Source: Hymenobacter gummosus | GTDB taxonomy: Bacteria; Bacteroidota; Bacteroidia; Cytophagales; Hymenobacteraceae | DNA: 64,000 nucleotides | Reading direction: 5' to 3' | NCBI RefSeq assembly: GCF_003970915.1 | Contig: NZ_RXOF01000021.1 | Coordinates: 53,783-117,782 of the forward strand | Part shown: piece after piece, positions 17,088 through 25,616 of the stretch | How positions within the stretch are numbered: position 1 is the first letter of the stretch | Layout of the letters: each line of letters opens with the position of its first letter | Program-made: the position numbers and the translations under genes | The notes under the pieces: generated by a model | Told to the model about the DNA's origin: nothing | Seen by the model: only the letters and a program-made list of their open reading frames with translations | Database searches by the model: none

Positions 17088-17876
17088 TTACGCCCCTTTG
17101 AATCCAGGTGCGGGAAAACGAATTCGCCATTGAGCTACCAGGTATCGGACCAGCTTCAATCGGGGGTTGAATTCCCATTTCGGAAAGCGGGGATTCTCCA
17201 GATGCTCGCTCAGCATGACCACGGTCATGGCCAGCATGGCCAAGTTGTGTCCCTGAGGCAGCAGCATCGGGAATAGCATCAAGGCCCAGCCGGCGCCCAC
17301 GCACCACAAGCCGTGCCGGAAGCCGTACGTAAACGCGCCCCGGAAGGCGCGCCAGCCAAACGCCACCAGGATCTGATGCTCGTGCCCCCGATTCAGGAAG
17401 TGTTGCTTCAGCGGGGAGCATTGCCAGATCAGGGCCACAATCAATGCCGCGGCGGCCGGAACGTAGGACTGGGGCAGCAGTAGGTTGGCGGCGATGATGA
17501 CGGCCAGGATGGGCAGGCCGGCCAGCATCCACGTGGTCAGGTAGCCCGCAACGAACAGCACGGAATTGACCAGGCGGTGCCGCTTCAGGCTTTGCCGCCG
17601 CAGCACCTGAATCGGAACCAGGAGCTTGGGCAGCATCATGGCCACCACCATCAGGCCCCAGCCCAGCAGCTGCGTGGACAGCGGGTTCATCCGGAGCAGC
17701 ATGGCCAGCGACGCCGCGGAGGGCCCGGCCGCCGACACGTGGCAGTGCTTCAGGCCCAGGCTGGCCGGGCCCGTCAGCAGCAGCAGCCACGTCACAGCGC
17801 TGAGGCTGATCAGCACTGCTTCGGGGCTGCTGCGGAGGGAGCGAAATTGTTTCATCACGGGGTGGCTAACACGCAT
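17088..17876 (-). CDS. DUF2182 integral membrane protein
   Basis: A 262-residue membrane protein with about six helices, for example LGWGLMVVAMMLPKLLVPI and VLFVAGYLTTWMLAGLPILA. The MVVAMMLP stretch, the IWQCSPLKQHFL motif and the GFRHGLWCVGAGWALML segment match the DUF2182 family, described as predicted metal-binding membrane proteins. The start at 17876 is favoured by AGAAGGA just before the ATG. It is the third minus-strand gene after the decarboxylase-like and tyrosinase genes. A role in copper supply for the tyrosinase is an inference. Confidence 0.75.
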   Translation of the reverse strand: MRVSHPVMKQFRSLRSSPEAVLISLSAVTWLLLLTGPASLGLKHCHVSAAGPSAASLAMLLRMNPLSTQLLGWGLMVVAMMLPKLLVPIQVLRRQSLKRHRLVNSVLFVAGYLTTWMLAGLPILAVIIAANLLLPQSYVPAAAALIVALIWQCSPLKQHFLNRGHEHQILVAFGWRAFRGAFTYGFRHGLWCVGAGWALMLFPMLLPQGHNLAMLAMTVVMLSEHLENPRFPKWEFNPRLKLVRYLVAQWRIRFPAPGFKGA

Positions 17877-17891
17877 TTATCCTTCTGTTTA

Positions 17892-17937
17892 TCGCGTGGG
17901 AGGCTTCCATTCCGTGGGATTGGAGCCTCCCACGCGA
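17892..17937 (-). terminator. Strong stem-loop between tyrosinase and DUF2182 genes
   Basis: A 17-base stem (TCGCGTGGGAGGCT.CCA with one bulge) lies in the 77-base gap between the tyrosinase stop and the DUF2182 start. It could attenuate downstream expression or be an mRNA-stabilising structure. No long T-run follows on the minus strand. Confidence 0.55.
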
Positions 17938-17953
17938 CACGTTCCGCGGAGGC

Positions 17954-20014
17954 TTACTGCCCGGTTCGGTACACGCTGATGCGCCCAACCGTCAGCTCGC
18001 TGCCGGCCGGCAGCGGGTTTTTGGTACGGATTTGCACTTCCAGCGCCGCCACGTCCAGGTTGCCCGTCAGGTGCAGCTCCTCCACCACGTCGGTAATGTT
18101 GAACGTGTAGGTCAGGCCCGACCCGCCGTGCGCGCTGTTGGGCAGCGACGCCATGCGAATCCCGAACAACGACACGGCCCCGACGAACCGGTTCTTGACG
18201 TACACGGAGAGAATATTGGCGTTGTTGGTGCCCGTCACGTTTTCCAGCACCAGGAACACTTCATCGGGGGCGGCCGCCGCGGATGGGGCAAAGCTCCGGG
18301 CCATGGTTTTCAGGCCCGAGCTGTCCAGCTGCACCGCGGTGCGCGTGGTGCCACTCTTCAGTGCAATGCCGGGGGCGCTGGCGCCCACCATTTCGTTTTC
18401 GTTGCCGGTCGAGGCCATGGCGCGGAGGCTGTTGGAGGCCGTGGCCAGTTTGGCCAGCCGGCGGGCCGCCAGGGCTTTGGCCGGCGGCGTATTGCTATAC
18501 GAGGTCAACGACAAGTCGTCGTAGGTATAGGCGTAGGGGGCGCCCTGGTAGTACGTCAGGCTCGCCGTGTCCTGCATCTGCGCCGGCGTGTAGTACCACG
18601 GCGTGCCCGCCGCGTCGATGGGCATGGCAAACTGCGAATTGCCGTTGGCCACGGGGCCCGCCAGCCAATCCGGGTCCGTCGGGTTGGCATTGTGGCCGGT
18701 TTCGTTCCAGGCGCACCACATCCGGTCGATGTTGGCGTGGTGCAGGAAGAACACCGGGTCCAGGCCGGCAATGCCCGGGTCGGCCATCAGGCCCTCGTAT
18801 TCCTCGGTCGGGGTGATGGTCAAAAACACCGTGACGGCGCCCTGGTTGTCCTTGAGGCCGGGGCCGTAGGCGCCGGTCAAATCGTCGTTGATGCACAGCT
18901 CCAGGGCGCCACTGGCAGTATTTGGCACCACCGACCCATTCTCGATCAGGAAGGGCGTCCCGCCGTCGACGCGCCCGATCAGCGCGCCCATGGGCACCCC
19001 CACGATGGGATACGCCGTCTGGTCGGTCGGCACCATGATATCGGGCGAGCCGTTCGCGTCGTACAGCTGGCCGTTGTTGTCGCTGGGGTCGGCCGTCCAC
19101 TTGCCGCTGTCGTAGGCAATCCACAGCCCCAGACCCGGGCCGATGTTTACCCCCACCGGCTGCCAGGGCTGATTGGCCTGCACCGTGAACGTGATGGGCC
19201 CGCTTTGCGACCAGGCCTGCGACTTGAGCCCGCCCACCATGCTGTGGGTGAAGTTGTGGGGGTTCGATTCCAGGTCGCCGAAGCCGTTATTGTTGTGGCT
19301 GAAGCCCGTTTTCTGCCCCCCGTAGTTGAAGCCGTAGATGTTGCCCGGCCCGAGCTGCCCCGGGGTCGTGGAGTCGTTGTAGGCGGTGTCCCACTGGCAT
19401 TCGTCGTTGACGGCGGCCGTGGTGCTGGGCCCTACCATCAGGAACACCTGGCTCGGGTCACCGTAGGGGCCGTAGCGCTCCGGGCAGTACAGCGGGTTGG
19501 CGCTGCCGTCGGGCAGCGTGGTCTGCGTGAAGGCCGGCGGAATATGGTTTTCCGGGAAGGTGGTGGACTGGTTCAGATAATTCCAGTACGGCAGCGCCCA
19601 GCTGGTCGGGCCGCCCAGGCCGGTGATGATGTCGCGCAGGATGTTTTCCAGCGCTATCAGGTAGCCGCGGTGCCACGCGCCAAAAAACCACGTGCCGTGC
19701 TGGCACTGGTTCCAGAACAGGCTGATCTGGCTCTGGGTTGGCAGCGTGTCCAGGTTGGCTGCCGCCGGAATCGAGGTAATATTTTTCCAGTTGGGGTAGC
19801 CGGTGGGGGCCGAGCCCGTGCCGAAATAATCGGTCAGGTACTGCCCGTGAATGGCCGCGTAGAACCACCAGCTCGTCGGGTCGCTGATGGGTTTGGCTTT
19901 CATGACGCCCACTGCCCTGGCGTACCAGTAGAGGTCCGTGTAGCCGCCGTCGGCCGCGGTGAATTGCCCCCCGTTGTTGGCATCCCAGGCATTGTTACGT
20001 GAAAAAGTGGTCAT
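17954..20014 (-). CDS. Tyrosinase with inserted lectin-like beta domain and plant-PPO-like C-terminus
   Basis: A 686-residue type-3 copper oxidase, with no signal peptide seen. CuA ligands are His56 (AAIHGQYL), His106 (NQCQHGTW) and His115 (GAWHRGYL); Cys104 is placed for a Cys-His thioether. CuB ligands are His253 and His257 (NPHNFTHSMVGG) and the pair 425/426 in DPVFFLHHANIDRMW. Normally about 30 residues separate the second and third CuB ligands; here there are about 167. That insert (about 268-402) has a PA-IL/LecA-like look: WIAYDSGKWTAD, GALIGRVDGG, INDDLTGAYG and DNQGAVTVFL. The C-terminal 110 residues resemble the shielding domain of plant polyphenol oxidases (AVSLFGIRMAS, FNITDVVEEL, TVGRISVYR). 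It oxidises phenols or catechols; substrate unknown. Confidence 0.9.
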   Translation of the reverse strand: MTTFSRNNAWDANNGGQFTAADGGYTDLYWYARAVGVMKAKPISDPTSWWFYAAIHGQYLTDYFGTGSAPTGYPNWKNITSIPAAANLDTLPTQSQISLFWNQCQHGTWFFGAWHRGYLIALENILRDIITGLGGPTSWALPYWNYLNQSTTFPENHIPPAFTQTTLPDGSANPLYCPERYGPYGDPSQVFLMVGPSTTAAVNDECQWDTAYNDSTTPGQLGPGNIYGFNYGGQKTGFSHNNNGFGDLESNPHNFTHSMVGGLKSQAWSQSGPITFTVQANQPWQPVGVNIGPGLGLWIAYDSGKWTADPSDNNGQLYDANGSPDIMVPTDQTAYPIVGVPMGALIGRVDGGTPFLIENGSVVPNTASGALELCINDDLTGAYGPGLKDNQGAVTVFLTITPTEEYEGLMADPGIAGLDPVFFLHHANIDRMWCAWNETGHNANPTDPDWLAGPVANGNSQFAMPIDAAGTPWYYTPAQMQDTASLTYYQGAPYAYTYDDLSLTSYSNTPPAKALAARRLAKLATASNSLRAMASTGNENEMVGASAPGIALKSGTTRTAVQLDSSGLKTMARSFAPSAAAAPDEVFLVLENVTGTNNANILSVYVKNRFVGAVSLFGIRMASLPNSAHGGSGLTYTFNITDVVEELHLTGNLDVAALEVQIRTKNPLPAGSELTVGRISVYRTGQ

Positions 20015-20145
20015 GGGGTAACTGCGTTAAAAATGGTTGTGGTATGTGGTACTGGATGGCCCACGAGGCTGCTCGCCAGTGTCCCCGGCCGCCAGCACGT
20101 GACGACGCGGGCGCGCGGCGGGGCCTCGGGCCGGGTTGGTAGAAA

Positions 20146-21384
20146 CTACTTGGCGGGGGCGGAGAGGGAGCCGATGCGCTGCCCCATCAGCACCGAGAGG
20201 CTGCCGAGTACGCCCGGCTCGAACAGCAGAATGTTCAACGAGCCACCGTAGGCAAAATGCCCCAGCTCCTGGCCCTTCTTCACCGGGATGGGCGTGCCGC
20301 CGGGCTGCACGTAGGTAGACGCGTTGCCGACCACCGAGGGGTGAATGGCGCTGATGGTGTTCAGGCCCACCGGAATAATGGCCACGCAGCCGTACTTCTC
20401 GGTCTGGATGATGAAGTACGCGCGGTGGAAGTCTTCGAAGATGCTGAAGTTGGTGTCGCTTTCGCCGATGTTGCCCTCGTTAAACCAATGCTCCCCGTCC
20501 ATGATGCCGTTGTAAATGCCGGGCACGTCCATGCCTTCTACCAGCTGGCCCGTCACCGGCGCGTGGTAGCGGTGGTAGTTGGTCGGCATCAGCACGCAGG
20601 ATACGGCAGTGCCGCCCACAAAGCGTTTGGCGTAGGTCGAGTTATTCAGCAGCTCCGCCACGTTGATTTCGCGGGTCTTGACCGGCAAAGTGGTCTTGAG
20701 CGTGAGGTTGGATTCGATGAAGTTGATTTCCGTATCGGCGGAGGCCACCAGAATGCTGTCGTCGTCCGGGTCGGCAATGGGCCGCGGGTTGTTGGCCAGG
20801 TTCAGGCTGCGGGCGAAGAACTCGTTGAAGGTTTGATAGCCGCCCGGCGGCACGATGTAGTCCTTGATGGAAGGCCCCACGAACTTCAGCCATTCGTCGA
20901 GGTAATAGATGGATTCGGGCGAATCCATGAAGTGGCCGCGCTCCTTGATGAAGCGCACCGTCCAGTTGAACACTTCGGCCGAGTACGCGGTGGCGTCGCC
21001 GCTTTTGCTCTGCAGCTTGTTCAGGAAGTAAAAGCCCTGCGGGTTATTCAGGTACAGAAAGGTCAGCGGGACGATGAACCCAAGGCCGCTCGACGGCTGG
21101 GGCAGGAAGGTGAACCATTTATCGAAATAATTCACAAAATCGTCGATGGAGGTGCCCGTCCAGGGGTTTTCCTGCTGGGTTCCCAGCTCCATCACGAACG
21201 GGTCCAGGTGGGCAATGGCGTCGTTGTAGGCCGCCTCCACCACCGGATTGGCCGCAATGACGCGCAGCTCGGCCATGAGCCGGTCCATTTGCGGCGTGTG
21301 CGGCGGGTAATAGCCTTCGGGGAAGAACTTGGACAAGGCGCTGCTCGTCGACAGGGTCGGTTGCAGGAGTTCTGGTTGGGTCAT
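20146..21384 (-). CDS. Phosphatidylserine-decarboxylase-like (PsiD-type) decarboxylase
   Basis: A 412-residue protein starting at ATG 21384 (MTQPELLQPT); the frame upstream is not family-like. Residues about 30-170 resemble the PSD-associated N-terminal domain (PF12588) found in PsiD-type decarboxylases. The catalytic domain follows: TFNEFFARSL, then ASADTEI (Asp217), then MPTNYHRYHAP (His271 and His274), and the self-cleavage site HFAYGGSLNILLFEP, where Ser382 would become the pyruvoyl group. It has no membrane anchor, unlike true Psd enzymes. It precedes the tyrosinase gene by 131 bases on the same strand. Substrate could be an aromatic amino acid, by analogy with fungal tryptophan decarboxylase PsiD; this is inference. 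Confidence 0.85.
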   Translation of the reverse strand: MTQPELLQPTLSTSSALSKFFPEGYYPPHTPQMDRLMAELRVIAANPVVEAAYNDAIAHLDPFVMELGTQQENPWTGTSIDDFVNYFDKWFTFLPQPSSGLGFIVPLTFLYLNNPQGFYFLNKLQSKSGDATAYSAEVFNWTVRFIKERGHFMDSPESIYYLDEWLKFVGPSIKDYIVPPGGYQTFNEFFARSLNLANNPRPIADPDDDSILVASADTEINFIESNLTLKTTLPVKTREINVAELLNNSTYAKRFVGGTAVSCVLMPTNYHRYHAPVTGQLVEGMDVPGIYNGIMDGEHWFNEGNIGESDTNFSIFEDFHRAYFIIQTEKYGCVAIIPVGLNTISAIHPSVVGNASTYVQPGGTPIPVKKGQELGHFAYGGSLNILLFEPGVLGSLSVLMGQRIGSLSAPAK

Positions 21385-22125
21385 AAAGCGTGTTTGTTGG
21401 GGGTATGGGGCCAGGCACGATGCCTGGCTTAGTTGAAAGCCTGAACTAGGGAAAGTCCGGTTTTTACCGTGGGCGCGGGTCGCCCCCATGCTTGGGGCAG
21501 TTCGTCCGCAAGCCCATCCACTCGGGCAGCGGCCGCTTGTCGCGGGAAGCCGGGTCTGCCATGACGCGCGGCCCGTACGCCAGCCGGAGCGCCTTCACTG
21601 CTGGCAATGAATGGCGTAGAGGGCAGTTTTGCGCGCTAGGGCGGAACGCTGGCAGGAACCCAGAAATGATTGGATGGGTGTTTCACGCGGGCAAGACGAT
21701 ACCAGCCGACGGGGTCGTCGGCGGGGCATTCGTTGCAAAGGCGTGAAAAGGTGTGGGGCGCGGGCGCCGAATGGCCTCAAGGGCGGCGGCAGCAGCAATA
21801 CTACAGGATATTTAGATTAAGCCTAGTATTTGTTGAAATTATTTATCCTTCCCCGTGCAAGCACCTTTCCATGCCTCAATGCAGATTCTTGGAATAACCT
21901 TATCCCCCCAAGTCGCGGGTCGCAATTCGAACCGGCGAGAAATCTGCACTCACCTCCTGGGAGCAGCAGATAAGCGCGGCATTGCGGACAGCCCTCCTTA
22001 CGGCCCTAGCTGCCCTAGGCCCGCGCAGCAGCATGGAGGCGACGCGTGCCATGCCCGGCGCGTCCTGGCGCTAGAAATTGTAAAGAATATATTCACTTAT
22101 CTTTCAGCTTGGTATCATGTGATTA
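21385..22125. other. Gene-free region upstream of the decarboxylase/tyrosinase set
   Basis: About 740 bases without a convincing gene; short open frames here have no family signature or coding-like composition. The minus-strand promoter for the decarboxylase should lie near 21390-21480, but I see no clear TAnnTTTG box. The stretch 21790-21860 is AT-rich. The right end is the target site of the IS630 element. Confidence 0.5.
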
Positions 22126-23105
22126 GAGCGTTTCTCAAGTCAGTGTATGGTCGCAGAGGCAACTTTCGGGCATGAAAGCATAGTCGGATGCTATGCGCGA
22201 GCGAGTGGCTGCGGCAGCTGGCACACTGGCGGCGGTGGCGACGCGTTTCGGCGTGTCGGTTTCGTTCGTGACCAAGCTGCGGCAGCGCCAGCGCGTGCGC
22301 GGCAGCGTGGCTGCCTTGCCCCACCGGGGCGGGCCGCCACCGCACCTGGCCGCCGCCGGCCAGCAACTGCTGGTGGCCTGCCTGCGCCAGCAGCCCGATG
22401 CCACGCTGGACGAGTTGCGCGTGTGGCTGGCGGCCGTCGGTAGCCCGGCCGTCAGCAAGTTCACCCTGGGACGCGCGGTGCAGCGGCTGGGCGGGCGGCG
22501 CCAAAAAAGCACCTGCCTGCCGCCGAACGTGACACCGAATGGGTGAGGCGCCAGCGCGCCGCGTTTATCGAAGCCGTGCAGGGCTCAGACTACCGCCGGT
22601 TTCACTTTGTGGACGAGACCAGCACGCACCGGACCTACTGCCGCCGCCCCGGCCGGGGCGCGCGTGGGCCAAGGCGTGCCACTGCACAGCGAGCCGAACG
22701 TGACGCTCATCGCCGCCTTGACGCCCACCGGGCTCGGGGCCACCACGAGCGTGGGCGGAGCCGTCAACGGTGACGTCTTTGCCCTGTACCTGGACCAGAT
22801 ACTGGGTCCGACACTGCGCGCTAGTGACGTGGTTGTACTCGACAACTTGCCCACCCACAAAGTCGAGGGCTTAGCTGCGTTGGTCGAACAACGCGCCTCT
22901 TGTACTTGCCGCCGTACTCGCCTGACTTCAACCCCATCGAACTCGCCTTCAGCAAGCTGAAAACCACGCTGCGCCAAGTGCAGGCCCGCACCCGTCAGAC
23001 CTTGGAAGAAGCCATCCGAGCCGCCACCCACTGGATCAACGGCTAGGATGCTCGAAGTTGGTTTGCCCACTGTAGCTACCACGTACACTGACTTAGGAAC
23101 CGCTC
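22126..23105 (+). mobile_element. Degenerate IS630-family insertion sequence
   Basis: A 980-base element bounded by TA dinucleotides (22124-22125 and 23106-23107), as expected for IS630 target duplication. The terminal inverted repeats are clear: left GAGCGTTTCTCAAGTCAGTG, right (complement) GAGCGGTTCCTAAGTCAGTG. It encloses one transposase region that is now broken. It lies inside the tRNA-Ser island, near its right end. Confidence 0.85.
22172..23046 (+). pseudogene. IS630 transposase, inactivated
   Basis: The original start is probably ATG 22172 (MKA), followed by an in-frame TAG at 22181 and then SDAMRERVAAAAG. The helix-turn-helix half runs to about 22510, where a C-AAAAAA-G run would allow a -1 shift into the DDE half, a programmed feature in many IS630 elements. 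Two further shifts (near 22660 and 22895) break the catalytic half. The three acidic positions are recognisable in different frames: [23 protein letters not shown] and [16 protein letters not shown]. One nonsense mutation and at least two indels make it dead. Confidence 0.85.
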
Positions 23106-23169
23106 TAGCTGGTAAAAGAAGGGTTGCAAAAAAAGTAGTGGCCCCAAAACCGCAACGGCGCCTTCGCAC

Positions 23170-23345
23170 CAGCCCTTCGAGGTGCTGGCCGACTACCTCA
23201 CGCGCCGCGGCTTCGCCGTGCTCCGCACCGACGACCGGGGCGTGGGTCAGACCACCGGCCGTTACGACCAAGCCACCACCGCCGACTTCGCCCCCGCCCG
23301 CGTCGGCCTGCTGGGCCACAGCGAAGGCGGCGCTGCGGTTTCAGA
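23170..23345 (+). pseudogene. Alpha/beta hydrolase fragment
   Basis: One frame reads PFEVLADYLTRRGFAVLRTD, then DRGVGQTTGRYDQATTADF, and jumps directly to VGLLGHSEGGAAV. These are the oxyanion-side strand and nucleophile elbow (GHSEG) of S9/esterase-type hydrolases, with the sequence normally lying between them deleted. No N-terminus, acid or histidine of the triad remains. The sequence after 23345 up to about 23540 is open but unrelated. 23540-23759 holds nothing I recognise. Confidence 0.6.
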
Positions 23346-23759
23346 ACGCGAAGCTGGTGCGCACCGCCCCCATACCGGCCAGCCAGCAGCAGCGCCCGAA
23401 CGAGCTGAACGGCCTGCTCTTCCGCACCGCCTACCAGTATGCCCTGGCTCCTGGTATGGAACACGAAGCTTCAACGCCACGTTGCGCGCTACATTGACCG
23501 GCTCGTGCTCAAATCTCCCTTACTTTTCTGCTCATTAAAGCTCTAGGAAGCCTGTATGAGCATCTTTATACACGATTACGATGGTACGCTCAGCCCACCT
23601 TGAGCTGCTACCGTGGCGTCGTTGGTTAAAACCAAACAGTTGCAACACTACAGGCAGTCAAACATTGCTCGCAAATACTCAAGGAGTTCATCTGCAGTCA
23701 GCAAGCCGGCCCGTTGCGGCAACTTCGGCTTTGTCCCCTAAACCGCCCCTAGCAAAATA

Positions 23760-23793
23760 AAAAGCCCGATTCTAGCTCAGAATCGGGCTTTTC
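23760..23793 (-). terminator. Terminator of tRNA-Ser(UGA), also right copy of the island repeat
   Basis: The hairpin AAAAGCCCGATTCT / AGAATCGGGCTTTT lies three bases past the tRNA 3' end. Together with the tRNA 3' bases it forms the copy matched at 16668-16714. Confidence 0.85.
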
Positions 23794-23795
23794 AG

Positions 23796-23880
23796 CAGAG
23801 GAGGAGGGATTCGAACCCCCGGACCTGTTACAGTCAACGGTTTTCAAGACCGCCGCAATCGACCACTCTGCCACTCCTCT
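23796..23880 (-). tRNA. tRNA-Ser(UGA)
   Basis: 85 bases on the minus strand. The acceptor stem AGAGGAG / CTCCTCT is perfect with discriminator G and no encoded CCA. The anticodon loop CTTGAAA gives anticodon UGA, and a long variable arm (class II tRNA) is present. The T arm GGGGG TTCGAAT CCCTC has one G-U pair. Its 3' end is the likely integration site of the region to its left. Confidence 0.95.
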
Positions 23881-23893
23881 GTGGCGTATTCAC

Positions 23894-23932
23894 AAAAAAA
23901 GGCTTTTTCGGAACACCGGAAAAGCCTTTTTG
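23894..23932 (-). terminator. Terminator between the two tRNA-Ser genes
   Basis: AAAAAGGCTTTTTCGG / CCGGAAAAGCCTTTTT hairpin directly after the 3' end of tRNA-Ser(CGA). Confidence 0.85.
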
Positions 23933-24019
23933 CAGAGAGGGGGGGATTCGAACCCCCGATACCCTTGCAGGTATAACGGATTTCGAATCCGTCGCATTCG
24001 ACCACTCTGCCACCTCTCT
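23933..24019 (-). tRNA. tRNA-Ser(CGA)
   Basis: 87 bases on the minus strand. The acceptor stem AGAGAGG / CCTCTCT is perfect, with discriminator G. The anticodon loop TTCGAAA gives anticodon CGA. The long variable arm marks a class II tRNA, and the T arm GGGGG TTCGAAT CCCCC is perfect. It lies 52 bases upstream of tRNA-Ser(UGA), each with its own terminator. Confidence 0.95.
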
Positions 24020-24152
24020 GTAGCCCAAATCGAGTGGTTTGGGATGGCAAAAGTAGAAGGCAGCGGCAGCTGATGCAAGTTTGCCCGGCAACTTTTTTCA
24101 CCGCCTCGCCCTTTCCGGGGCGCAGGGCTTTGGCTTTCAGGGCAATATTTTT

Positions 24153-25118
24153 TCAGCTCTGCACCTCTTTTGCTGCGGCCGGCGGGGTCTTGCCTCGCCC
24201 CGTTACCGCGTCCACGCTCACGTTGACCTCGAAGCCCAGAATCAGCGTCATGCACACGAAGTCCAGCCACACCATGAAGCCCACGAGCGTGCCGATGGAG
24301 CCGTAGAAGTGGTTGTAGCTGTCGAAAATCTTGATGTAGAGCACGAACAGCAGCGACACCAACAGGATGAGCACGGTGGCCACCACCGCGCCAGCCGAGA
24401 GAAACGGCCACCGGTCCTGCACGGCTGGCACGTAGTAGTAAATCAGGCAGGTGACGAACAGGAATAGCCCGATGACGGAGCCGTAGCGCAGCACCGTAAT
24501 CATCAGCTCAGTCAGCCGCTCGGGCACGATTTCGTAGTACACCAGCGCGTCGATGATGTAGGTGCCGAAAAACAGGCTGGCCACGGCCACCAGCAGGGCC
24601 AGGGACAGCACCACCGTCAGCACCGTGGCAATGAGGCGCTTGTGCAGGTACGAGCGGCGCTTGAAGATGCCGTGCTTCTTGTCGAAGGCGTCGAGCAGGG
24701 CCATGATGCCGTTGGAGCTGAGCACCAGGGCGGTGGCGAAACCGAACGAGAGCAACCCGCCGTGCGGAATGTTGACGATGTCTTCGATGGTGTCGCGGGT
24801 GGCGGCGTACATTTCCCGGGGCATAATGTCGCCCAGAAACTGCAGGATGTCGATGTTCAGGCCCGGAACGGGGATGTACGGAATGAGCGTGAACAGGAAG
24901 ATAATCGTGGGAAACACGGCCACTGTGAAGTTGAAGGCCATGTAGGAGCTGCGCTTGGTCAAAGAGTCGAAGCGCAGCTCGTAGAGCACCCTATCGACCA
25001 CGTCGTACACCGAGGCCCCGCCGCGCAGCTGAAACCCTTCCAGCCACTGAATAAAGCGGCGGTAGGTGCGGCGGCGGCGCAGAATCAGGGCTTTGCGGTA
25101 ACGGTCGGGTAAATCCAT
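24153..25118 (-). CDS. YihY/BrkB-family membrane protein
   Basis: A 321-residue inner-membrane protein with about six helices. Family features include SYMAFNFTVAVFPTIIFLFTL near residue 58, NGIMALLDAFDKKHGI in the cytosolic loop, and YNHFYGSIGTLVGFMVWLDF near the end. This pattern is the YihY/virulence factor BrkB family (once wrongly called ribonuclease BN). The function remains unclear; envelope integrity or transport has been suggested for the family. The N-terminal 35 residues are basic. The gene reads away from the thioesterase on the same strand, with a 57-base gap. Confidence 0.88.
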   Translation of the reverse strand: MDLPDRYRKALILRRRRTYRRFIQWLEGFQLRGGASVYDVVDRVLYELRFDSLTKRSSYMAFNFTVAVFPTIIFLFTLIPYIPVPGLNIDILQFLGDIMPREMYAATRDTIEDIVNIPHGGLLSFGFATALVLSSNGIMALLDAFDKKHGIFKRRSYLHKRLIATVLTVVLSLALLVAVASLFFGTYIIDALVYYEIVPERLTELMITVLRYGSVIGLFLFVTCLIYYYVPAVQDRWPFLSAGAVVATVLILLVSLLFVLYIKIFDSYNHFYGSIGTLVGFMVWLDFVCMTLILGFEVNVSVDAVTGRGKTPPAAAKEVQS

Positions 25119-25175
25119 CGGGCAACGGGCTTTAGCTACGAGCCATGAACAAGGCCGGGCGGGCTACAAGTGCCC

Positions 25176-25616
25176 TTAGCCCTGCGCGGCTTCCGGGGAA
25201 GCCTCCGCCGCAAAATACGGCCGCACGCTCTCCAGAATATGCTCCGGAATGGCGGTAGGCCGCCCGGTTTTGCCGTTCACGAACACCATCAGCGTCGAAC
25301 CCTCGGTGAGCAGCTCGTTGGCCTCGTTGTAGATTTCGTACTCGAACAGCACGCGGGAACCCTGCGGCATCTCGCGCAGCAGCATGCGCACCCGCAGCAA
25401 ATCGTCGTAACGGGCGGGGCGCTTGTACTTGATGCGCAGCTCCCCCACCGGCATGCCCACGCCCTCAGCCTCCATTTCCTTGTAGCTGATGCCGAGCTGG
25501 CGGAAGGCTTCGGTGCGGGCCACTTCGAAGTACGCGGCAAAGTTGCCATGATACACGTAGCCCATCTGGTCGGTTTCGGCGTAGCGGACGCGGATGTGAA
25601 CGTCGGAAGAATACAT
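25176..25616 (-). CDS. Acyl-CoA thioesterase, hotdog fold (YbgC/FadM type)
   Basis: A 146-residue cytosolic protein. The 4HBT motif VRYAETDQMGYVYHGNFAAYFEVAR (cut here as RYAETDQMGYVYHGNFAAY) includes the catalytic Asp and the histidine of the hotdog active site. The later strands PARYDDLLRVRM and GSTLMVFVNGKTGRPTAIPE also fit the family. It hydrolyses acyl-CoA thioesters, with chain length unknown. It is transcribed with mltG upstream across the word-repeat palindrome at 25617-25757, which may decouple their expression. Confidence 0.88.
   Translation of the reverse strand: MYSSDVHIRVRYAETDQMGYVYHGNFAAYFEVARTEAFRQLGISYKEMEAEGVGMPVGELRIKYKRPARYDDLLRVRMLLREMPQGSRVLFEYEIYNEANELLTEGSTLMVFVNGKTGRPTAIPEHILESVRPYFAAEASPEAAQG

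Noticed and set aside
18032-20002. Open frame of 656 codons opposite the tyrosinase
   Set aside because: Same cause; the tyrosinase copper motifs fix the minus strand as coding.
21492-21746. 84-codon frame upstream of the decarboxylase
   Set aside because: Composition is like random GC-rich sequence; no homology pattern, signal or membrane helix.
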